The notes: generated by a model not told the origin, from the sequence alone. Shown: positions 1 to 9,953, numbered from the stretch's first letter. The stretch is 64,000 nt of DNA from Ruania halotolerans (GCF_021049285.1 NZ_CP088017.1:2181380-2245379), one strand, 5' to 3'. Numbers and translations are program-made.

Positions 1-310
1 CCGCGAGTGTCGGTGGCGTCATGCCCAGCTCGGCCAGGATGGTTGCCACGGCCACCGGGTGGGTGATGTACGGGTCGCCGCTCTTGCGCATCTGCCCGGT
101 ATGCGCGCGTTCGGCCACCCGGTAGGCACGCTCGATCAGCGAGAGATCGCCCTTCGGGTGGTTACTGCGGACCACCTGGATGAGCGGGTCGATCGCGGCC
201 GGCGGCGTCGCCGCCCGGCCGCCGAAGCGGACCAGGCGGGATCGCATGCGCGCCGGAGGCGTGACCTGGTCAGCGCCCGCCCCGCGCTCGGCTGCGAGAT
301 CCTCACTCAT
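1..310 (-). CDS. relA: RelA/SpoT-type (p)ppGpp synthetase/hydrolase, N-terminal part (runs off the left edge)
   Basis: Only the first 103 codons are present; the gene continues beyond base 1. The ATG at 310 opens a 50-residue leader, then the start of the HD hydrolase domain with the family signature HTGQMRKSGDPYITHP (about residues 71-86). The family makes and degrades the stringent-response alarmone (p)ppGpp from GTP/GDP and ATP in the cytosol. Being next to apt and the secDF-ruv block matches the mycobacterial relA neighbourhood. The catalytic HD pair and the synthetase, TGS and ACT domains lie outside the window, so activity cannot be judged. No strong Shine-Dalgarno sequence is visible before the ATG. 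Confidence 0.93.
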   Translation of the reverse strand, partial: MSEDLAAERGAGADQVTPPARMRSRLVRFGGRAATPPAAIDPLIQVVRSNHPKGDLSLIERAYRVAERAHTGQMRKSGDPYITHPVAVATILAELGMTPPTLA

Positions 311-419
311 ACTGTGCCGTCCTGGTCTGAGCACTGCGGTGCCTCGCTTCGGTACACCTCGTACCTCGGCGTCCCTTCGCGGGGGCTCCTCATGCTCATC
401 CAAATATCCTACGCGCCGA

Positions 420-438
420 CGGCGGCCATCAGCCGCCG
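420..438 (-). terminator. GC-rich hairpin at the apt 3' end
   Basis: A perfect 7-bp inverted repeat (CGGCGGC / GCCGCCG) with a 5-nt loop starts just downstream of the apt stop codon, between apt and relA. There is no T-run after it, as is common for actinobacterial hairpin terminators. Partial termination or transcript end protection is inferred only from position and symmetry. Confidence 0.4.
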
Positions 439-439
439 C

Positions 440-982
440 TCAGTAGGTCACCAGAGGATGCACGACCCGGCCAGGCAGCTGCTCTCGACCGTGTAGCGCG
501 ACAAGCTCGATCAGGAAACCGAGACCAGTCACGGTGGCCCCGGCTCGTTCCAGCAGTCCACAGGTAGCTGCGGCCGTCCCGCCCGTGGCCAGCACGTCAT
601 CGAGCACGGCAACACGCGCCCCGGGCCGCACGGCACCTTCGGACAGTTCGATGCTGGCGCTCGCGTACTCGAGCTCGTAGTCAGCGCGCAACACCGGAGG
701 CGGAAGCTTCCCGGCCTTACGCACGGCCACCAACGAACATCCAAGCACCGCCGCCAACGGCGCCGCGAGCAAGAACCCGCGCGCCTCCACCCCGGCCACC
801 GTGTCCACTTCGCCGCCGAACGTATCGGCGAGGTGACCGATCACCGCAGAGAACGCCGTACCATCGGCGAGTAACGGAGTGATATCGCGGAATACGATGC
901 CTGCCTCGGGATAATCGGGCACCGATCGAACCCGCGCCCTGACCAACTCTTCCAGCCCGGGGGGCACGGGTAGAGGACTCAT
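440..982 (-). CDS. apt: Adenine phosphoribosyltransferase
   Basis: A 180-residue protein that salvages adenine: adenine + PRPP to AMP + PPi, in the cytosol. The type I phosphoribosyltransferase PRPP loop VLDDVLATGGTA is at residues 126-137 and the Apt-specific RKAGKLP segment at about 88-94. The frame stays open to 1288, but the ATG at 982 has GGAGG eight bases upstream and matches the normal Apt N-terminus (FRDITPLL at 31-38), so I use it. It lies 64 bp after secF and before relA, as in mycobacteria, where apt sits between secF and relA. Length is typical for the family. Confidence 0.95.
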   Translation of the reverse strand: MSPLPVPPGLEELVRARVRSVPDYPEAGIVFRDITPLLADGTAFSAVIGHLADTFGGEVDTVAGVEARGFLLAAPLAAVLGCSLVAVRKAGKLPPPVLRADYELEYASASIELSEGAVRPGARVAVLDDVLATGGTAAATCGLLERAGATVTGLGFLIELVALHGREQLPGRVVHPLVTY

Positions 983-1046
983 GGTGGCGGCCTCCGGTCC
1001 ACACCGGGCCACGTGCGCTGAGCAGGAACCCGTGCGGAACCGGACC

Positions 1047-2147
1047 TCACTTGCGCGGCCTTCCCCGCTTCCGGCGCGGTTGAGCCTCGTGACCCTGGTG
1101 GCCTCCGGCCACCAGGCCGCCCGTACCGGCGAGCACTGGCTCGTCCTCGCCGCGTGCATGCGCCTCCTCGAGGGCAGCCTCGCGCCGTGCAAAGACCGTC
1201 TGCGTGTGCTCGGCGATCGGGGGACGGCGTGATTCCAGGAACGCGTGCAACGGGGTCGCGATGAAGATCGACGACGCCGTCGAGGCAATCATGCCGATGA
1301 ACAGTGCAAGTGCGATATCGCGCAGGGTTCCGGCACCCAGGAGGAACGCGCCGATGAAAAGGATGGCAGCGACCGGCAGCACGCCCACCACCGACGTATT
1401 GATCGAACGCACCAGCGTCTGATTCACCGCGAGATTGGCGCCCTCGCTGTACGTGTAGCGGGTCTGCTCGCCCAGCTCCGCGGTGTTCTCACGCACCTTG
1501 TCGAAGACCACCACCGTGTCGTACAGCGAGTACCCAAGGATCGTGAGGAAACCGATCACTGTGGCCGGTGTGACCTCGAAGCCGATGGCGGCGTAGATCC
1601 CGACCGTGAGCACCACATCGTGCAGGAGGGCCACGAGTGCCGCCACTGCCATGGTCCACCTGCGGAAGTACAGCGCCATCACCGCGCTGACCAGGATCAG
1701 GAAGATCACCAGCGCCTGCAAGGCTTTGGTGGTCACGTCCTGCCCCCATGCGGGGCCCACGAAGGAGGATGTCACGTCCTCGGGGGCCACGTCATAGGCC
1801 TGCGCGAGTAACCCGGCCAGTTCCGTGGTCTCGGTGTCGGTGAGTTCCTCTGTCTGCACTCGGACGCTGTCGCCGCCGACGATGCTCACGCGGGCTACCT
1901 GATCGGCGTCAACTCCGGTGAGGACCTCGTGGGCGATGTCCTCCTCAGGTGTGGACGTGCCAGAGACGGTGAACTCCGAACCGCCGCTGAACTCAATACC
2001 GGCGTTCAGCCCGCGCACACCGAGTACAAGGATCGACAGGAGAACAAGGACAACTGCTGCCGTGAACCAGCGCCGCCGGTGGCCGACGATGTCGTAGGAC
2101 CGGCTCCCCGTGTAGAGCTGGTTGCCGAATGTGGCGAAACTCGCCAT
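1047..2147 (-). CDS. secF: Protein translocase subunit SecF
   Basis: A 366-residue membrane protein that with SecD and YajC assists SecYEG export using the proton gradient. There is one TM at about 29-47, then the periplasmic SecF domain with the conserved GIEFSGGSEF segment (50-59), then five TMs including GFLTILGYSLYDTVVVFDKVREN-like motif sequence (the SecD/SecF D4-type motif). The tail after the last TM is basic (RRKRGRPRK). The ATG at 2147 overlaps the secD stop by one base (TGATG); a GTG at 2150 is the alternative. Overlap implies translational coupling to secD. Confidence 0.96.
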   Translation of the reverse strand: MASFATFGNQLYTGSRSYDIVGHRRRWFTAAVVLVLLSILVLGVRGLNAGIEFSGGSEFTVSGTSTPEEDIAHEVLTGVDADQVARVSIVGGDSVRVQTEELTDTETTELAGLLAQAYDVAPEDVTSSFVGPAWGQDVTTKALQALVIFLILVSAVMALYFRRWTMAVAALVALLHDVVLTVGIYAAIGFEVTPATVIGFLTILGYSLYDTVVVFDKVRENTAELGEQTRYTYSEGANLAVNQTLVRSINTSVVGVLPVAAILFIGAFLLGAGTLRDIALALFIGMIASTASSIFIATPLHAFLESRRPPIAEHTQTVFARREAALEEAHARGEDEPVLAGTGGLVAGGHQGHEAQPRRKRGRPRK

Positions 2148-4048
2148 CACCGCTCACCGTCCTTCGTGCTCGGCCCGGCAGCCGCATCGGCGCGGACATC
2201 CGTTGCTGCATCTGGATCCGGTGGATAGTGCTCGCCCTGAACGGAAGCGTCCGGATCCGACTGCTGCTCCCGCTCTGCCCGTGCCGCGAGCTCAGCTGCG
2301 CGACGGCGTTCGGCGATCGTCTGGCCACCTGTCGGGGCCTCGGCACTGGTGCGTACCCGTCCACGGCCACGGTAGAGCGGGACAGTGGATCCAAGGTGTT
2401 CCGGGTCCAGCCCGGAGAGCCGATGCCCGCCGCCGAAGAATCGGGTGCGCACCAGGAGCTGCATCATCGGATGGGTGAACAGGAACACTACGAGCACATC
2501 GATCAGCGTGGTCAGGCCCAGAGTGAAGGCGAACCCTCGCACTCCCCCGACCGCGAGGGAGTACAGCACCACGGCCGCCAGCAGGTTGACGGCGTCCGAG
2601 GCCAGGATCGTGCGCTGGGCACGAGCCCAGCCGAGATCCACGGCGTCCTCGAGGCGTCGCCCCTCGCGGACCTCGTCCCGGATCCGTTCGAAGTACACGA
2701 TGAACGAGTCGGCGGTGATACCGATCGCCACGATCAGGCCCGCCACACCGGCCAGAGAGAGCCGATAGCCGATCAATGACGACAGTCCGGTGATCGCCCC
2801 ATAGGTGAGCGCACCGGCCATCAGCAGGCTCGCCATCGTCACCAAACCAAGTCCGCGGTACTGCAGCAACGAGTAGAAGACCACCAGCACCAGACCGATC
2901 AGGCCGGCGATGATGCCCCGTTCGAGCTGCTGGGCACCGAGCGTGGCAGAGATCTGGTCCTGGCTCTGCACTTCGAAAGTGATCGGCAAGGCACCGAAAT
3001 TCAGCTGGTTCGCCAGCGCCTGCGTCTCCTCCTGGGTGAACGGATTTGCTGCGCTCCCCTGGATCGACGCCTCGCCACCCGGGATCGGCGTGTCCACGCT
3101 GGGAGAGGAGATCACCAAACGGTCCAGCACCATCGCGAACCGGTTCTGACCGGTTCCCGCCAACCCGGCGAGCCGCTCGGTGATGTCGGAGAACACCTCA
3201 CCGCCGGCGTCGTTGAATGTGATCTGCACGATGTACTCGTTCGTGACATTGCCCTGCTGGTCCACGTACAAGCCGGAGTTCGCGTTCTCGATATCGGTTC
3301 CGGCCAGTTCGGAAGGACCGAGGATGTACTTGGCCGTGCCGTCCTCGGCACAGGCCACCAAGGGAGCGTCGGGATCGTCGCCGCCGGCGCCAACCAGGTT
3401 GGCGGGATCGGTGCAGTTCAGGCGGTAGAAGTCGAAGAGCACCTGTTCGGTGATCCACGCCGTGTCCGAGGCGCTCGTCGGCTCCGTGGCCGGCTCGTCG
3501 GAGAGCTCGCCATCGCCGTCCTGATCGGCTGCGGTCCGGGCCGCTTCCTCGAGTTCTGCCTCCGTGAAGTCAGCGGGATCAGCAGGCTCCTGCGCAGGCT
3601 CCTCATCTGCAGCCTCCGGATCCTCAAGCGCCTCCAGAGCGGATGGGTCGATCGGGCCAGGGCCGGCCTCGGTCAGCAACACACGGAATCGCATCTGCGC
3701 GCTGCGGCGAACCAGATCGAGGGTCTCCTGAGTCGGGTTCCCCGGTAGCGCAACGACGATGTTCTGCCCGCCCTGGCTGGTGATCTCGGCCTCAGCCACA
3801 CCGCTGGCGTCCACCCGCTGGCGCATGATGCGAATCGCCTCGGCGATCTGATCCTCAGTCACCTCGCTGCCCTCGGCCGTCGGCTGCAGGATGAGCTGGG
3901 TGCCTCCTTCGAGATCCAGGGCGAGGCTTGGGGTGAGCTGACCGTCCGACCACTTGGTCGCCGCGCCCAGGCCCCCGAAGAGTAAGGCGGTGATCACAGC
4001 GAGGAGGATCACGGAGCGCGCAGGATGCACCCGATTACGTGTAGCCAC
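2147..4048 (-). CDS. secD: Protein translocase subunit SecD
   Basis: A 633-residue SecD. TM1 spans about residues 13-32, followed by the large periplasmic P1 domain (LALDLEGGTQL, 42-52). A very acidic, Ala/Glu/Pro-rich insertion lies at about 140-205. The C-terminal RND-like bundle has AGVAGLIVAIGITADSFIV (the motif with the proton-relay Asp) and FERIRDE. The GTG at 4048 is preceded by AGGAAG and fits the family N-terminus (positively charged, then TM). It lies between yajC and secF and is co-oriented with both. The acidic insertion and the extended cytoplasmic tail (about 70 residues after the last TM) make it longer than the 615-residue E. coli protein. Confidence 0.96.
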   Translation of the reverse strand: MATRNRVHPARSVILLAVITALLFGGLGAATKWSDGQLTPSLALDLEGGTQLILQPTAEGSEVTEDQIAEAIRIMRQRVDASGVAEAEITSQGGQNIVVALPGNPTQETLDLVRRSAQMRFRVLLTEAGPGPIDPSALEALEDPEAADEEPAQEPADPADFTEAELEEAARTAADQDGDGELSDEPATEPTSASDTAWITEQVLFDFYRLNCTDPANLVGAGGDDPDAPLVACAEDGTAKYILGPSELAGTDIENANSGLYVDQQGNVTNEYIVQITFNDAGGEVFSDITERLAGLAGTGQNRFAMVLDRLVISSPSVDTPIPGGEASIQGSAANPFTQEETQALANQLNFGALPITFEVQSQDQISATLGAQQLERGIIAGLIGLVLVVFYSLLQYRGLGLVTMASLLMAGALTYGAITGLSSLIGYRLSLAGVAGLIVAIGITADSFIVYFERIRDEVREGRRLEDAVDLGWARAQRTILASDAVNLLAAVVLYSLAVGGVRGFAFTLGLTTLIDVLVVFLFTHPMMQLLVRTRFFGGGHRLSGLDPEHLGSTVPLYRGRGRVRTSAEAPTGGQTIAERRRAAELAARAEREQQSDPDASVQGEHYPPDPDAATDVRADAAAGPSTKDGER

Positions 4049-4101
4049 TCGTACTTCTTCCTAGCAGGCGCCGACCCTCACGGCCCGGCGGCGGTGGGAA
4101 C

Positions 4102-4512
4102 TCAGATCCGGTCGTCCCGGCGCATGTCCTTGAGCTCGTCCCGGGTCTCGAAGGCCGCGTTCCGCGGCTCGTCGGTAGTCGAGGAGGTCTCGCTCACGTG
4201 CTCGTCATCCGATTCGGCCAGGGCGTCCTCGTCCTCACCGTCGTCGTCGACGGCGTCCTCATCCTCAATCAGGCGTGCGAGCGCTGCTTTGACGAACTTC
4301 AGCTGGGTCCCCGGGCCGGACTCCAAGGTGACCGTCTCGCCCTCGACTGCCACGACCGTCCCGATCAGGCCGCCGATGGTCTGGACCTGCTGCCCCTCGG
4401 TGAGGTCGTCTCGAAAGGAGAGCTTCGCCTGCTGCTGCTTGCGAGTGCGCCAGTTCAGGAAGAGGAGAGCACCTAGTCCGACGACCAGGATGATCAGAAA
4501 TGTGGGATCCAT
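4102..4512 (-). CDS. yajC: Preprotein translocase accessory subunit YajC
   Basis: A 136-residue single-pass protein: N-terminal TM at 4-20 (LIILVVGLGALLFLNW), then RKQQQ and a cytosolic domain with the YajC signature GQQVQTIGGLIGTVV. The C-terminal third is acidic (EDEDAVDDDGEDEDA) and poorly conserved. In bacteria YajC associates with SecDF. Position 53 bp upstream of secD in the same direction supports the call. A promoter-like sequence lies about 60 bases upstream (4571-4599). Confidence 0.95.
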   Translation of the reverse strand: MDPTFLIILVVGLGALLFLNWRTRKQQQAKLSFRDDLTEGQQVQTIGGLIGTVVAVEGETVTLESGPGTQLKFVKAALARLIEDEDAVDDDGEDEDALAESDDEHVSETSSTTDEPRNAAFETRDELKDMRRDDRI

Positions 4513-4570
4513 GAGCAGGCACGCTCCAGCGAGTGAGAAGTCAGGTCTTCAGAAGACAACGGTCCGCTCG

Positions 4571-4599
4571 ATTGTAGGTGACCGGCCGCGGGCCACCAA
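4571..4599 (-). promoter_or_regulatory. Predicted promoter of the yajC-secD-secF operon
   Basis: Minus-strand hexamers TTGGTG (4599-4594) and TACAAT (4576-4571) are separated by 17 bases. The -10 fits TANNNT fully; the -35 fits only its TTG. It lies in the 95-bp gap after ruvB. A short near-palindrome, GTCTTCAGAAGAC (4545-4557), sits just downstream and could be an operator or chance. Confidence 0.5.
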
Positions 4600-4607
4600 C
4601 CACCACG

Positions 4608-5636
4608 TCACTCCCAGAGAGTCGCTGCCGGGTTCGGCGGTGTCAACCCCAGGTGGGCGAAGGCCGCCGCGGAGGCGACGCGACCGCGTGGTGTGCGCAC
4701 CATGAGCCCCTCCCGGACGAGGAACGGCTCGACCACCGTCTCCACTGTCTCTGGTTCCTCTCCCACGGCCACCGCGACCGTCGTCAGGCCCGTCGGGCCT
4801 CCGCCGAACCGCTCGCACAGGGCGCGCAGAACAGCCCGGTCCAGGCGGTCCAGCCCACGCCGATCCACCTCGAAAACGTCCAGGGCTGCCATCGCGGCGG
4901 CCAGGTCCAGCGCGCCCGTACCGCGCACCTGCGCCCAGTCCTGGACGCGCCGCAGCAGACGGTTCGCGATCCGCGGTGTACCCCGGGCGCGCGAGGCGAT
5001 CTGTGCAGCGGCATCGGGGTGTAGTTCAGCCCCGAGTAAACGAGCCGATCGGGTGAGCACCAACTCCAGCTCGTCGTGAGAGTAGAAGTCCATATGCGCG
5101 GTGAACCCGAATCGATCCCGCAACGGTGCCGGAAGCAGTCCCGACCGGGTGGTGGCGCCCACCACAGTGAAATGGGGCAGGGAGAGCGGGATGGCAGTGG
5201 CGCCCGGTCCCTTGCCGACCACGACGTCCACCCGGAAATCCTCCATCGCGAGGTAGAGCATCTCCTCGGCAGGCCGGGCGAGCCGATGGATCTCGTCGAT
5301 GAACAGCACGTCCTGCTCCTGCACCGCCGAGAGGATCGCCGCCAAATCCCCCGCGTGTTGCACAGCCGGACCGGACGTGATGCGCAGCGATCCGCCCACC
5401 TCGGCGGCAATGATCATCGCCAGTGTGGTCTTTCCGAGCCCTGGCGGCCCGGCGAGGAGGACATGATCGGGCGGTTTAGCGCGTGCATTCGCGGCATCGA
5501 GCACCAGCGAGAGCTGGTCGCGCACCACGGGTTGCCCAATGAACTCATCCAGCCGGCGCGGCCGCAGTGCCGCCTCAGCGGCCCGGTCCAGCTCATCGGC
5601 CTCGGCGGCGAGCAGGTGGTCCTCATGCTCAGCCAC
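4608..5636 (-). CDS. ruvB: Holliday junction branch-migration ATPase RuvB
   Basis: A 342-residue AAA+ motor that drives RuvA-bound Holliday junctions. Walker A GPPGLGKT is at 63-70, Walker B DEIH at 114-117, sensor-1 GATTRSG and the Arg-finger segment LRDRFG follow, and the C-terminal winged-helix domain ends in [16 protein letters not shown]. The frame is open up to 5666; GTGs at 5636, 5642 and 5645 all lie inside the end of ruvA. I chose 5636 because it gives the usual RuvB length. Overlap with ruvA indicates translational coupling. Confidence 0.96.
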   Translation of the reverse strand: MAEHEDHLLAAEADELDRAAEAALRPRRLDEFIGQPVVRDQLSLVLDAANARAKPPDHVLLAGPPGLGKTTLAMIIAAEVGGSLRITSGPAVQHAGDLAAILSAVQEQDVLFIDEIHRLARPAEEMLYLAMEDFRVDVVVGKGPGATAIPLSLPHFTVVGATTRSGLLPAPLRDRFGFTAHMDFYSHDELELVLTRSARLLGAELHPDAAAQIASRARGTPRIANRLLRRVQDWAQVRGTGALDLAAAMAALDVFEVDRRGLDRLDRAVLRALCERFGGGPTGLTTVAVAVGEEPETVETVVEPFLVREGLMVRTPRGRVASAAAFAHLGLTPPNPAATLWE

Positions 5637-6237
5637 GTCCACCACCGAGATGCAGCAGGGCGGCACGGAGCACGGCGCCGGTGTCCGCTTCGTCCTGGGA
5701 GCTATTAGTCAGCACGGCATCGACGGCCGATTCGGCCTGTTTGACCGCCCAGCCGAGCCCCGTCAGAGCCGCCACCACATCGGCGCGCGTACTCGCCGCC
5801 GACGCCGTTGCCGGTGTCGGCGGGGCGCCCTCGGTCGCAGGGCCGAGCCGATCACCCAACTCCAGGATGATCCGGCGAGCTCCCTTCTGGCCGATCCCCG
5901 GAACGAGCGTGAGTGCCTTGGTGTCTTCAGTGGCCACGGCGCGGCGCAAATCCTCGGGATTGTGCACGGCCAGCATCGCCAGCGCCAGTCGCGGGCCGAC
6001 ACCGCTGACGGTCTGCACCATCTCGAACACGTCACGCTCTTCGGAGTCGACGAATCCGAACAGCGTCATGGAGTCCTCGCGCACCACCAGCGTGGTGGCC
6101 AACGTGGCCTCGGCCCCGCTGCGTAGACGCGCCAACGTGCCCGGCGTGGCGTGCACGCGATACCCAAGCCCGCCGGTTTCGAGCACGCAGGCGTCGAGTC
6201 CGATATGCGCAACGCGACCGCTCACCGAAGCGATCAT
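5629..6237 (-). CDS. ruvA: Holliday junction DNA helicase subunit RuvA
   Basis: A 202-residue RuvA. The N-terminal OB fold starts [12 protein letters not shown] and the two helix-hairpin-helix motifs are visible at about 71-85 ([15 protein letters not shown]) and 106-122 ([17 protein letters not shown]). A Thr/Ala-rich linker leads to the RuvB-binding three-helix domain III ([20 protein letters not shown]). It binds four-way junctions and loads RuvB. The order ruvC-ruvA-ruvB is the usual actinobacterial one; the 3' end overlaps ruvB. Confidence 0.96.
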   Translation of the reverse strand: MIASVSGRVAHIGLDACVLETGGLGYRVHATPGTLARLRSGAEATLATTLVVREDSMTLFGFVDSEERDVFEMVQTVSGVGPRLALAMLAVHNPEDLRRAVATEDTKALTLVPGIGQKGARRIILELGDRLGPATEGAPPTPATASAASTRADVVAALTGLGWAVKQAESAVDAVLTNSSQDEADTGAVLRAALLHLGGGRG

Positions 6238-6318
6238 GTGGCGATCCTTTCGTGGCCGGGGAGACGATGAGGACGGAACTCGGACACATGTTCGCGAACA
6301 TCCGTACGAGTGCCGAGA

Positions 6319-6915
6319 CTACCTGCCGCGAGCCACCTGCCGCGCACGACCCGCCGAGCGCGCACGAGCCTCGGCCTGCGCCCACGCGCGCTGCGCCCCG
6401 GTCTGCTCCGCTGCGCCGGACTGATGGATCGCACCGACGGCGTGGGCACGCCACGCATGTGTGATAGCCAGCGCCAGTGCATCGGCTGCATCGGCGGGCC
6501 GCGGCGCCTGATCAAGCCCAAGGAGCCGCCGGACCATCTCCTGCACCTGAGCCTTCTCGGCCCGGCCGTGACCCGTCACCGCCGCCTTGACCTCGCTCGG
6601 CGTGTGCAGGGCCACCGGGATGCCGGCCCTGCTGGCTGCCACCATCGCCAGGCCCGCGACCTGTGCGGTTCCGGTCACCGTGCGCACGTTGTGCTGGGCG
6701 AAGACCCGTTCGACCGCCACTGCATCAGGCTCCAGCCGGGTGATCCAGGCATCGATCTCATCTGCGATCATTCGCAACCGAGTGCTGGGGTCATCGCCGG
6801 GCTCCGTGCGCGCCACCTGCACATCGATGAGCCGCAGCTCCCGGCCACGGGACTCGACCACGCCGAGACCGCACCGGGTCAGGCCAGGGTCGATGCCGAG
6901 AATGCGAAAACTCAC
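6319..6915 (-). CDS. ruvC: Holliday junction resolvase RuvC
   Basis: A 198-residue RNase H-fold endonuclease that cuts Holliday junctions symmetrically. The four acidic catalytic residues are present: Asp9 (GIDPG), Glu69 (AVERVF), Asp142 and Asp145 ([11 protein letters not shown]). The start is GTG at 6915, which puts the first beta-strand at residue 3 as in the family. The last 40 residues are an Ala/Arg-rich tail not needed for the fold. It is 81 bp before ruvA and 75 bp after yebC, consistent with one operon. Confidence 0.96.
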   Translation of the reverse strand: MSFRILGIDPGLTRCGLGVVESRGRELRLIDVQVARTEPGDDPSTRLRMIADEIDAWITRLEPDAVAVERVFAQHNVRTVTGTAQVAGLAMVAASRAGIPVALHTPSEVKAAVTGHGRAEKAQVQEMVRRLLGLDQAPRPADAADALALAITHAWRAHAVGAIHQSGAAEQTGAQRAWAQAEARARSAGRARQVARGR

Positions 6916-6990
6916 ATCCTCACTCTCTCAGCCTGGTGATACCGCAGCGCTGACCGACACCCGCTGGCGTACCCACGACCCGGCGCGGGA

Positions 6991-7752
6991 TCAGTCGTCG
7001 GCGTCGAGCTCGGCGAGCACCTCGTCAGAGGCATCGAAGTTCGCAAAGACGTTCTGCACGTCGTCGCTGTCCTCGAGCGCCTCGATCAGGCGGAAGATCT
7101 TTCGTGCGCCATCGGCGTCCACCTCGATCTGCGTGGCGGGCACGAACTGAGCCTCAGCAGAGTCGTAGTCGATGCCTTCACCCTGCAGCGCCGTGCGGAC
7201 GTCCACCAGGTCGGTCGCCTCGCTCAGCACCTCGAAGGACTCGCCAAGGTCGTTCACCTCTTCGGCGCCGGCATCGAGCACCGCCGCGAGTACATCGTCC
7301 TCGGTGAGCCCGTCCGTCTTGGAGACCAGCACCACGCCCTTGCGGGTGAACAGATAGGAGACGCTGCCCGGATCGGCAAGTGAACCGCCGTTGCGGGTGA
7401 ACGCCACGCGCACGTCCGAGGCTGCGCGGTTCTTATTGTCCGTCAGGCATTCGACCAGCACCGCCACGCCACCGGGCGCATACCCCTCGTACATGATCGT
7501 CTCGTAGTTGGCGCCACCGGCCTCATCGCCCGAGCCACGCTTCAGCGCGCGCTCGATATTGTCGTTCGGAACGGATGACTTCTTCGCCTTCTGGATCGCG
7601 TCGTACAGCGTCGGGTTCCCGGCCGGGTCCGCACCGCCAGTGCGAGCGGCCACCTCAATGTTCTTGATCAGCTTCGCGAAGAGCTTGCCCCGCTTGGCGT
7701 CGATCGCCGCCTTCTTGTGCTTGGTCGTCGCCCACTTGGAGTGACCCGACAT
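6991..7752 (-). CDS. YebC/TACO1-family protein
   Basis: A 253-residue cytosolic protein starting [23 protein letters not shown], the invariant YebC N-terminus, with the expected three-domain length (~250). The family has been described both as a DNA-binding regulator (YebC, PmpR) and, for TACO1 and bacterial relatives, as a translation factor that helps ribosomes through proline stretches; sequence alone does not decide. GAGAGGTG precedes the ATG. The C-terminus is acidic. It lies between pdxT and ruvC as in mycobacteria (yebC-type gene upstream of ruvC). Confidence 0.94.
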   Translation of the reverse strand: MSGHSKWATTKHKKAAIDAKRGKLFAKLIKNIEVAARTGGADPAGNPTLYDAIQKAKKSSVPNDNIERALKRGSGDEAGGANYETIMYEGYAPGGVAVLVECLTDNKNRAASDVRVAFTRNGGSLADPGSVSYLFTRKGVVLVSKTDGLTEDDVLAAVLDAGAEEVNDLGESFEVLSEATDLVDVRTALQGEGIDYDSAEAQFVPATQIEVDADGARKIFRLIEALEDSDDVQNVFANFDASDEVLAELDADD

Positions 7753-7814
7753 GTGTGTTCACCTCTCGCATCAGTTCGTGTGCCCCGCAGCGTGTGCCCT
7801 ACGAAGCACGTGAC

Positions 7815-8432
7815 TCAGCGGTGCGCATGGACCAGATCGAGGAAAGCGCGGTGGACGCGCACGTCCCCGCTGATCTCGGGATGAAAGGCCGTCGCCATCA
7901 GCGCACCCTGACGTACTGCAACGATCCTACCGGTCGCGGGTCCCGTGCTCACCGTGGCCAGCACCTGCACGCTCGGACCTGCCGTCTCGACCCATGGCGC
8001 CCGGATGAACACCGCTCGCATCGGCGCGTCACTCGATCCCGCGCCCAGAGCAGGCGCGTGAAGGGCCTCCTCGAAGGAGTCCACCTGCCGCCCGAACGCG
8101 TTCCGGCGGACTGTCACGTCCAAACCACCAACGGTCTGCTGGCCCTCGATACCGTCGAGAATCCGGTCGGCCAGCAGGATCATGCCCGCACATGAGCCGT
8201 ACACCGGCAGACCCGCCGCGATGCGTTCGCGGAGCGGGTGCATCACGTCGAATCGCCGGAGCAGTTTGTCGATCGTGCTGGATTCGCCACCCGGCAAGAC
8301 GAGGGCGTCCACCTCCGCGAGCTCGCTGGCGCGGCGAACCGGTGCGGTCCGCGCACCGCACTGCTGGAGTGCACGTGTGTGCTCGAGTACGTCGCCTTGC
8401 AGCGCGAGCACTCCGATCACCGGGGGGCTCAT
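7815..8432 (-). CDS. pdxT: Pyridoxal 5'-phosphate synthase glutaminase subunit PdxT
   Basis: A 205-residue class I glutaminase that makes ammonia from glutamine for PdxS. The triad is visible: Cys81 (YGSCAGM), His184 and Glu186 (AFHPEIS). The GGESST loop at 49-54 is diagnostic for PdxT. The ATG at 8432 overlaps the stop of the Nudix gene by one base (TGATG), so translation is coupled to that gene rather than directly to pdxS. A TTG at 8435 is an unlikely alternative. Confidence 0.96.
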   Translation of the reverse strand: MSPPVIGVLALQGDVLEHTRALQQCGARTAPVRRASELAEVDALVLPGGESSTIDKLLRRFDVMHPLRERIAAGLPVYGSCAGMILLADRILDGIEGQQTVGGLDVTVRRNAFGRQVDSFEEALHAPALGAGSSDAPMRAVFIRAPWVETAGPSVQVLATVSTGPATGRIVAVRQGALMATAFHPEISGDVRVHRAFLDLVHAHR

Positions 8433-9025
8433 CAACGCATCTGCCCATCGCCGTCGTCAGTGTCCGGCAGCGAGCCGGTGATGGCGACATCCTCGCGTTG
8501 CAGACCTAACGCGAGAACCGTTCCGTCCCATCCCTGACGCCAGGCTCGAAGCAATTCGGGAAGCTCGGCAGGGAAAATCTCCACGCTCACCTGAGCGAGA
8601 TCCTCGGGATGCCACCAGGCCACCTCGTCCATGAACCCTCGTTCGACGGCGGTCCAGCCGTGGGTGCTCACACTCACCCCCGTGCGCACATGCGCGAGGT
8701 AGAAGACCTCATCCTGGCGCACGGTCTCAGCGAGGAAGTCGAACTCCGCCGCCCGCGTCAGCACCGGACCGACGAGCCTGTCCGGATCGACGACCAGGCT
8801 CGTCTCCTCGGTCAGTTCGCGAACGGCGGCCTCGCGCGGAGTCTCCCCGGGTTCGATACCGCCGCCGATGGTGAAGTACCACGAGCGTTCGGGCTGATCC
8901 GCATCGTGTCCGCGGGCGAGCAGCACGCGTCCATCGTCGTCGAAGACGACCACGCGTGCCGCCCGGCGGAACGCGGTCCCGTCGGGCAGTCGTTGCCAGT
9001 CGGGCCCGAGGTTCGAGCCGGTCAC
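8432..9025 (-). CDS. Nudix hydrolase, inserted between pdxS and pdxT
   Basis: A 197-residue protein with a Nudix box [23 protein letters not shown] (about 68-91), which fits GX5EX7REUXEEXGU except that the penultimate Gly is Ser. The metal-binding Glu residues are intact, so hydrolysis of a nucleoside-diphosphate-linked substrate is plausible, but the substrate cannot be read from sequence. The start is uncertain: GTG at 9025 (10 bp after the pdxS stop) is chosen; GTG at 9046 would overlap pdxS. The frame is open to 9145, but that stretch is antisense-like Arg/Trp-rich and lies in pdxS. The stop overlaps the pdxT ATG. The context suggests co-expression with PLP synthesis; a role there is inference. 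Confidence 0.85.
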   Translation of the reverse strand: MTGSNLGPDWQRLPDGTAFRRAARVVVFDDDGRVLLARGHDADQPERSWYFTIGGGIEPGETPREAAVRELTEETSLVVDPDRLVGPVLTRAAEFDFLAETVRQDEVFYLAHVRTGVSVSTHGWTAVERGFMDEVAWWHPEDLAQVSVEIFPAELPELLRAWRQGWDGTVLALGLQREDVAITGSLPDTDDGDGQMR

Positions 9026-9035
9026 GCCCTCGCGC

Positions 9036-9953
9036 TCACCAGCCACGCTCGGCGAGCCGGTGTGCGACCGGCAGGTCGTCGACGTTGATACCCACCATGG
9101 CCTCGCCCAGGCCGCGGGACGCATCGGCCACCTGGGCCGGATCATCGTAGAAGGTGGTCGCTCGCACGATCGCGGCAGCGCGCTCGGCGGGGTTGCCGGA
9201 CTTGAAGATGCCCGATCCCACGAACACTCCCTCGGCGCCGAGCTGCATCATCATGGCGGCGTCGGCAGGAGTCGCGATGCCACCGGCGGTGAACAGCACC
9301 ACCGGCAGTTTGCCGGCGGTCGCGACCTCGCGTACCAGCTCGTACGGGGCAGCCAGCTCCTTCGCGGCGACGAACAACTCATCGTCCGGCAGGTTCTGCA
9401 GGCGACGGATCTGCTGGCGGATCTGGCGCATGTGAGTGGTCGCATTGGAGACGTCACCGGTGCCGGCCTCACCCTTGGACCGGATCATCGCGGCGCCCTC
9501 GGTGATCCGGCGCAGCGCCTCGCCGAGGTTCGTCGCACCACAGACGAAGGGCACGGTGAAGGCCCATTTGTCGATGTGGTTGGCGTAGTCGGCCGGGGTG
9601 AGCACCTCGGATTCGTCGATGTAGTCCACGCCGAGGCTCTGCAGCACCTGCGCCTCCACGAAGTGCCCGATCCGGGCCTTCGCCATCACGGGGATGGAGA
9701 CGGCCGAGACGATCCCGTCGATCATGTCCGGGTCACTCATCCGGGAGACGCCGCCCTGGGCACGGATATCGGCAGGAACCCGTTCCAGCGCCATCACAGC
9801 CACGGCGCCCGCATCTTCAGCAATCTTCGCCTGATCGGGTGTGACGACGTCCATGATGACGCCGCCCTTGAGCATCTCCGCCATCCCTCGTTTCACTCGA
9901 GCGGTACCACGCTCAGTGCCGTGGGTGGGCGGGGGCGTCATCGACTCAGACAC
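9036..9953 (-). CDS. pdxS: Pyridoxal 5'-phosphate synthase subunit PdxS
   Basis: A 305-residue (beta/alpha)8 barrel that forms PLP from ribose 5-phosphate (or ribulose 5-phosphate), glyceraldehyde 3-phosphate and ammonia supplied by PdxT. Family blocks seen: [54 protein letters not shown] (with catalytic-site Lys), [16 protein letters not shown] and [30 protein letters not shown]. The GTG at 9953 has GAGGT upstream. The first 20 residues are a variable Pro/Thr leader. Together with pdxT this is the DXP-independent vitamin B6 route. Confidence 0.97.
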   Translation of the reverse strand: MSESMTPPPTHGTERGTARVKRGMAEMLKGGVIMDVVTPDQAKIAEDAGAVAVMALERVPADIRAQGGVSRMSDPDMIDGIVSAVSIPVMAKARIGHFVEAQVLQSLGVDYIDESEVLTPADYANHIDKWAFTVPFVCGATNLGEALRRITEGAAMIRSKGEAGTGDVSNATTHMRQIRQQIRRLQNLPDDELFVAAKELAAPYELVREVATAGKLPVVLFTAGGIATPADAAMMMQLGAEGVFVGSGIFKSGNPAERAAAIVRATTFYDDPAQVADASRGLGEAMVGINVDDLPVAHRLAERGW

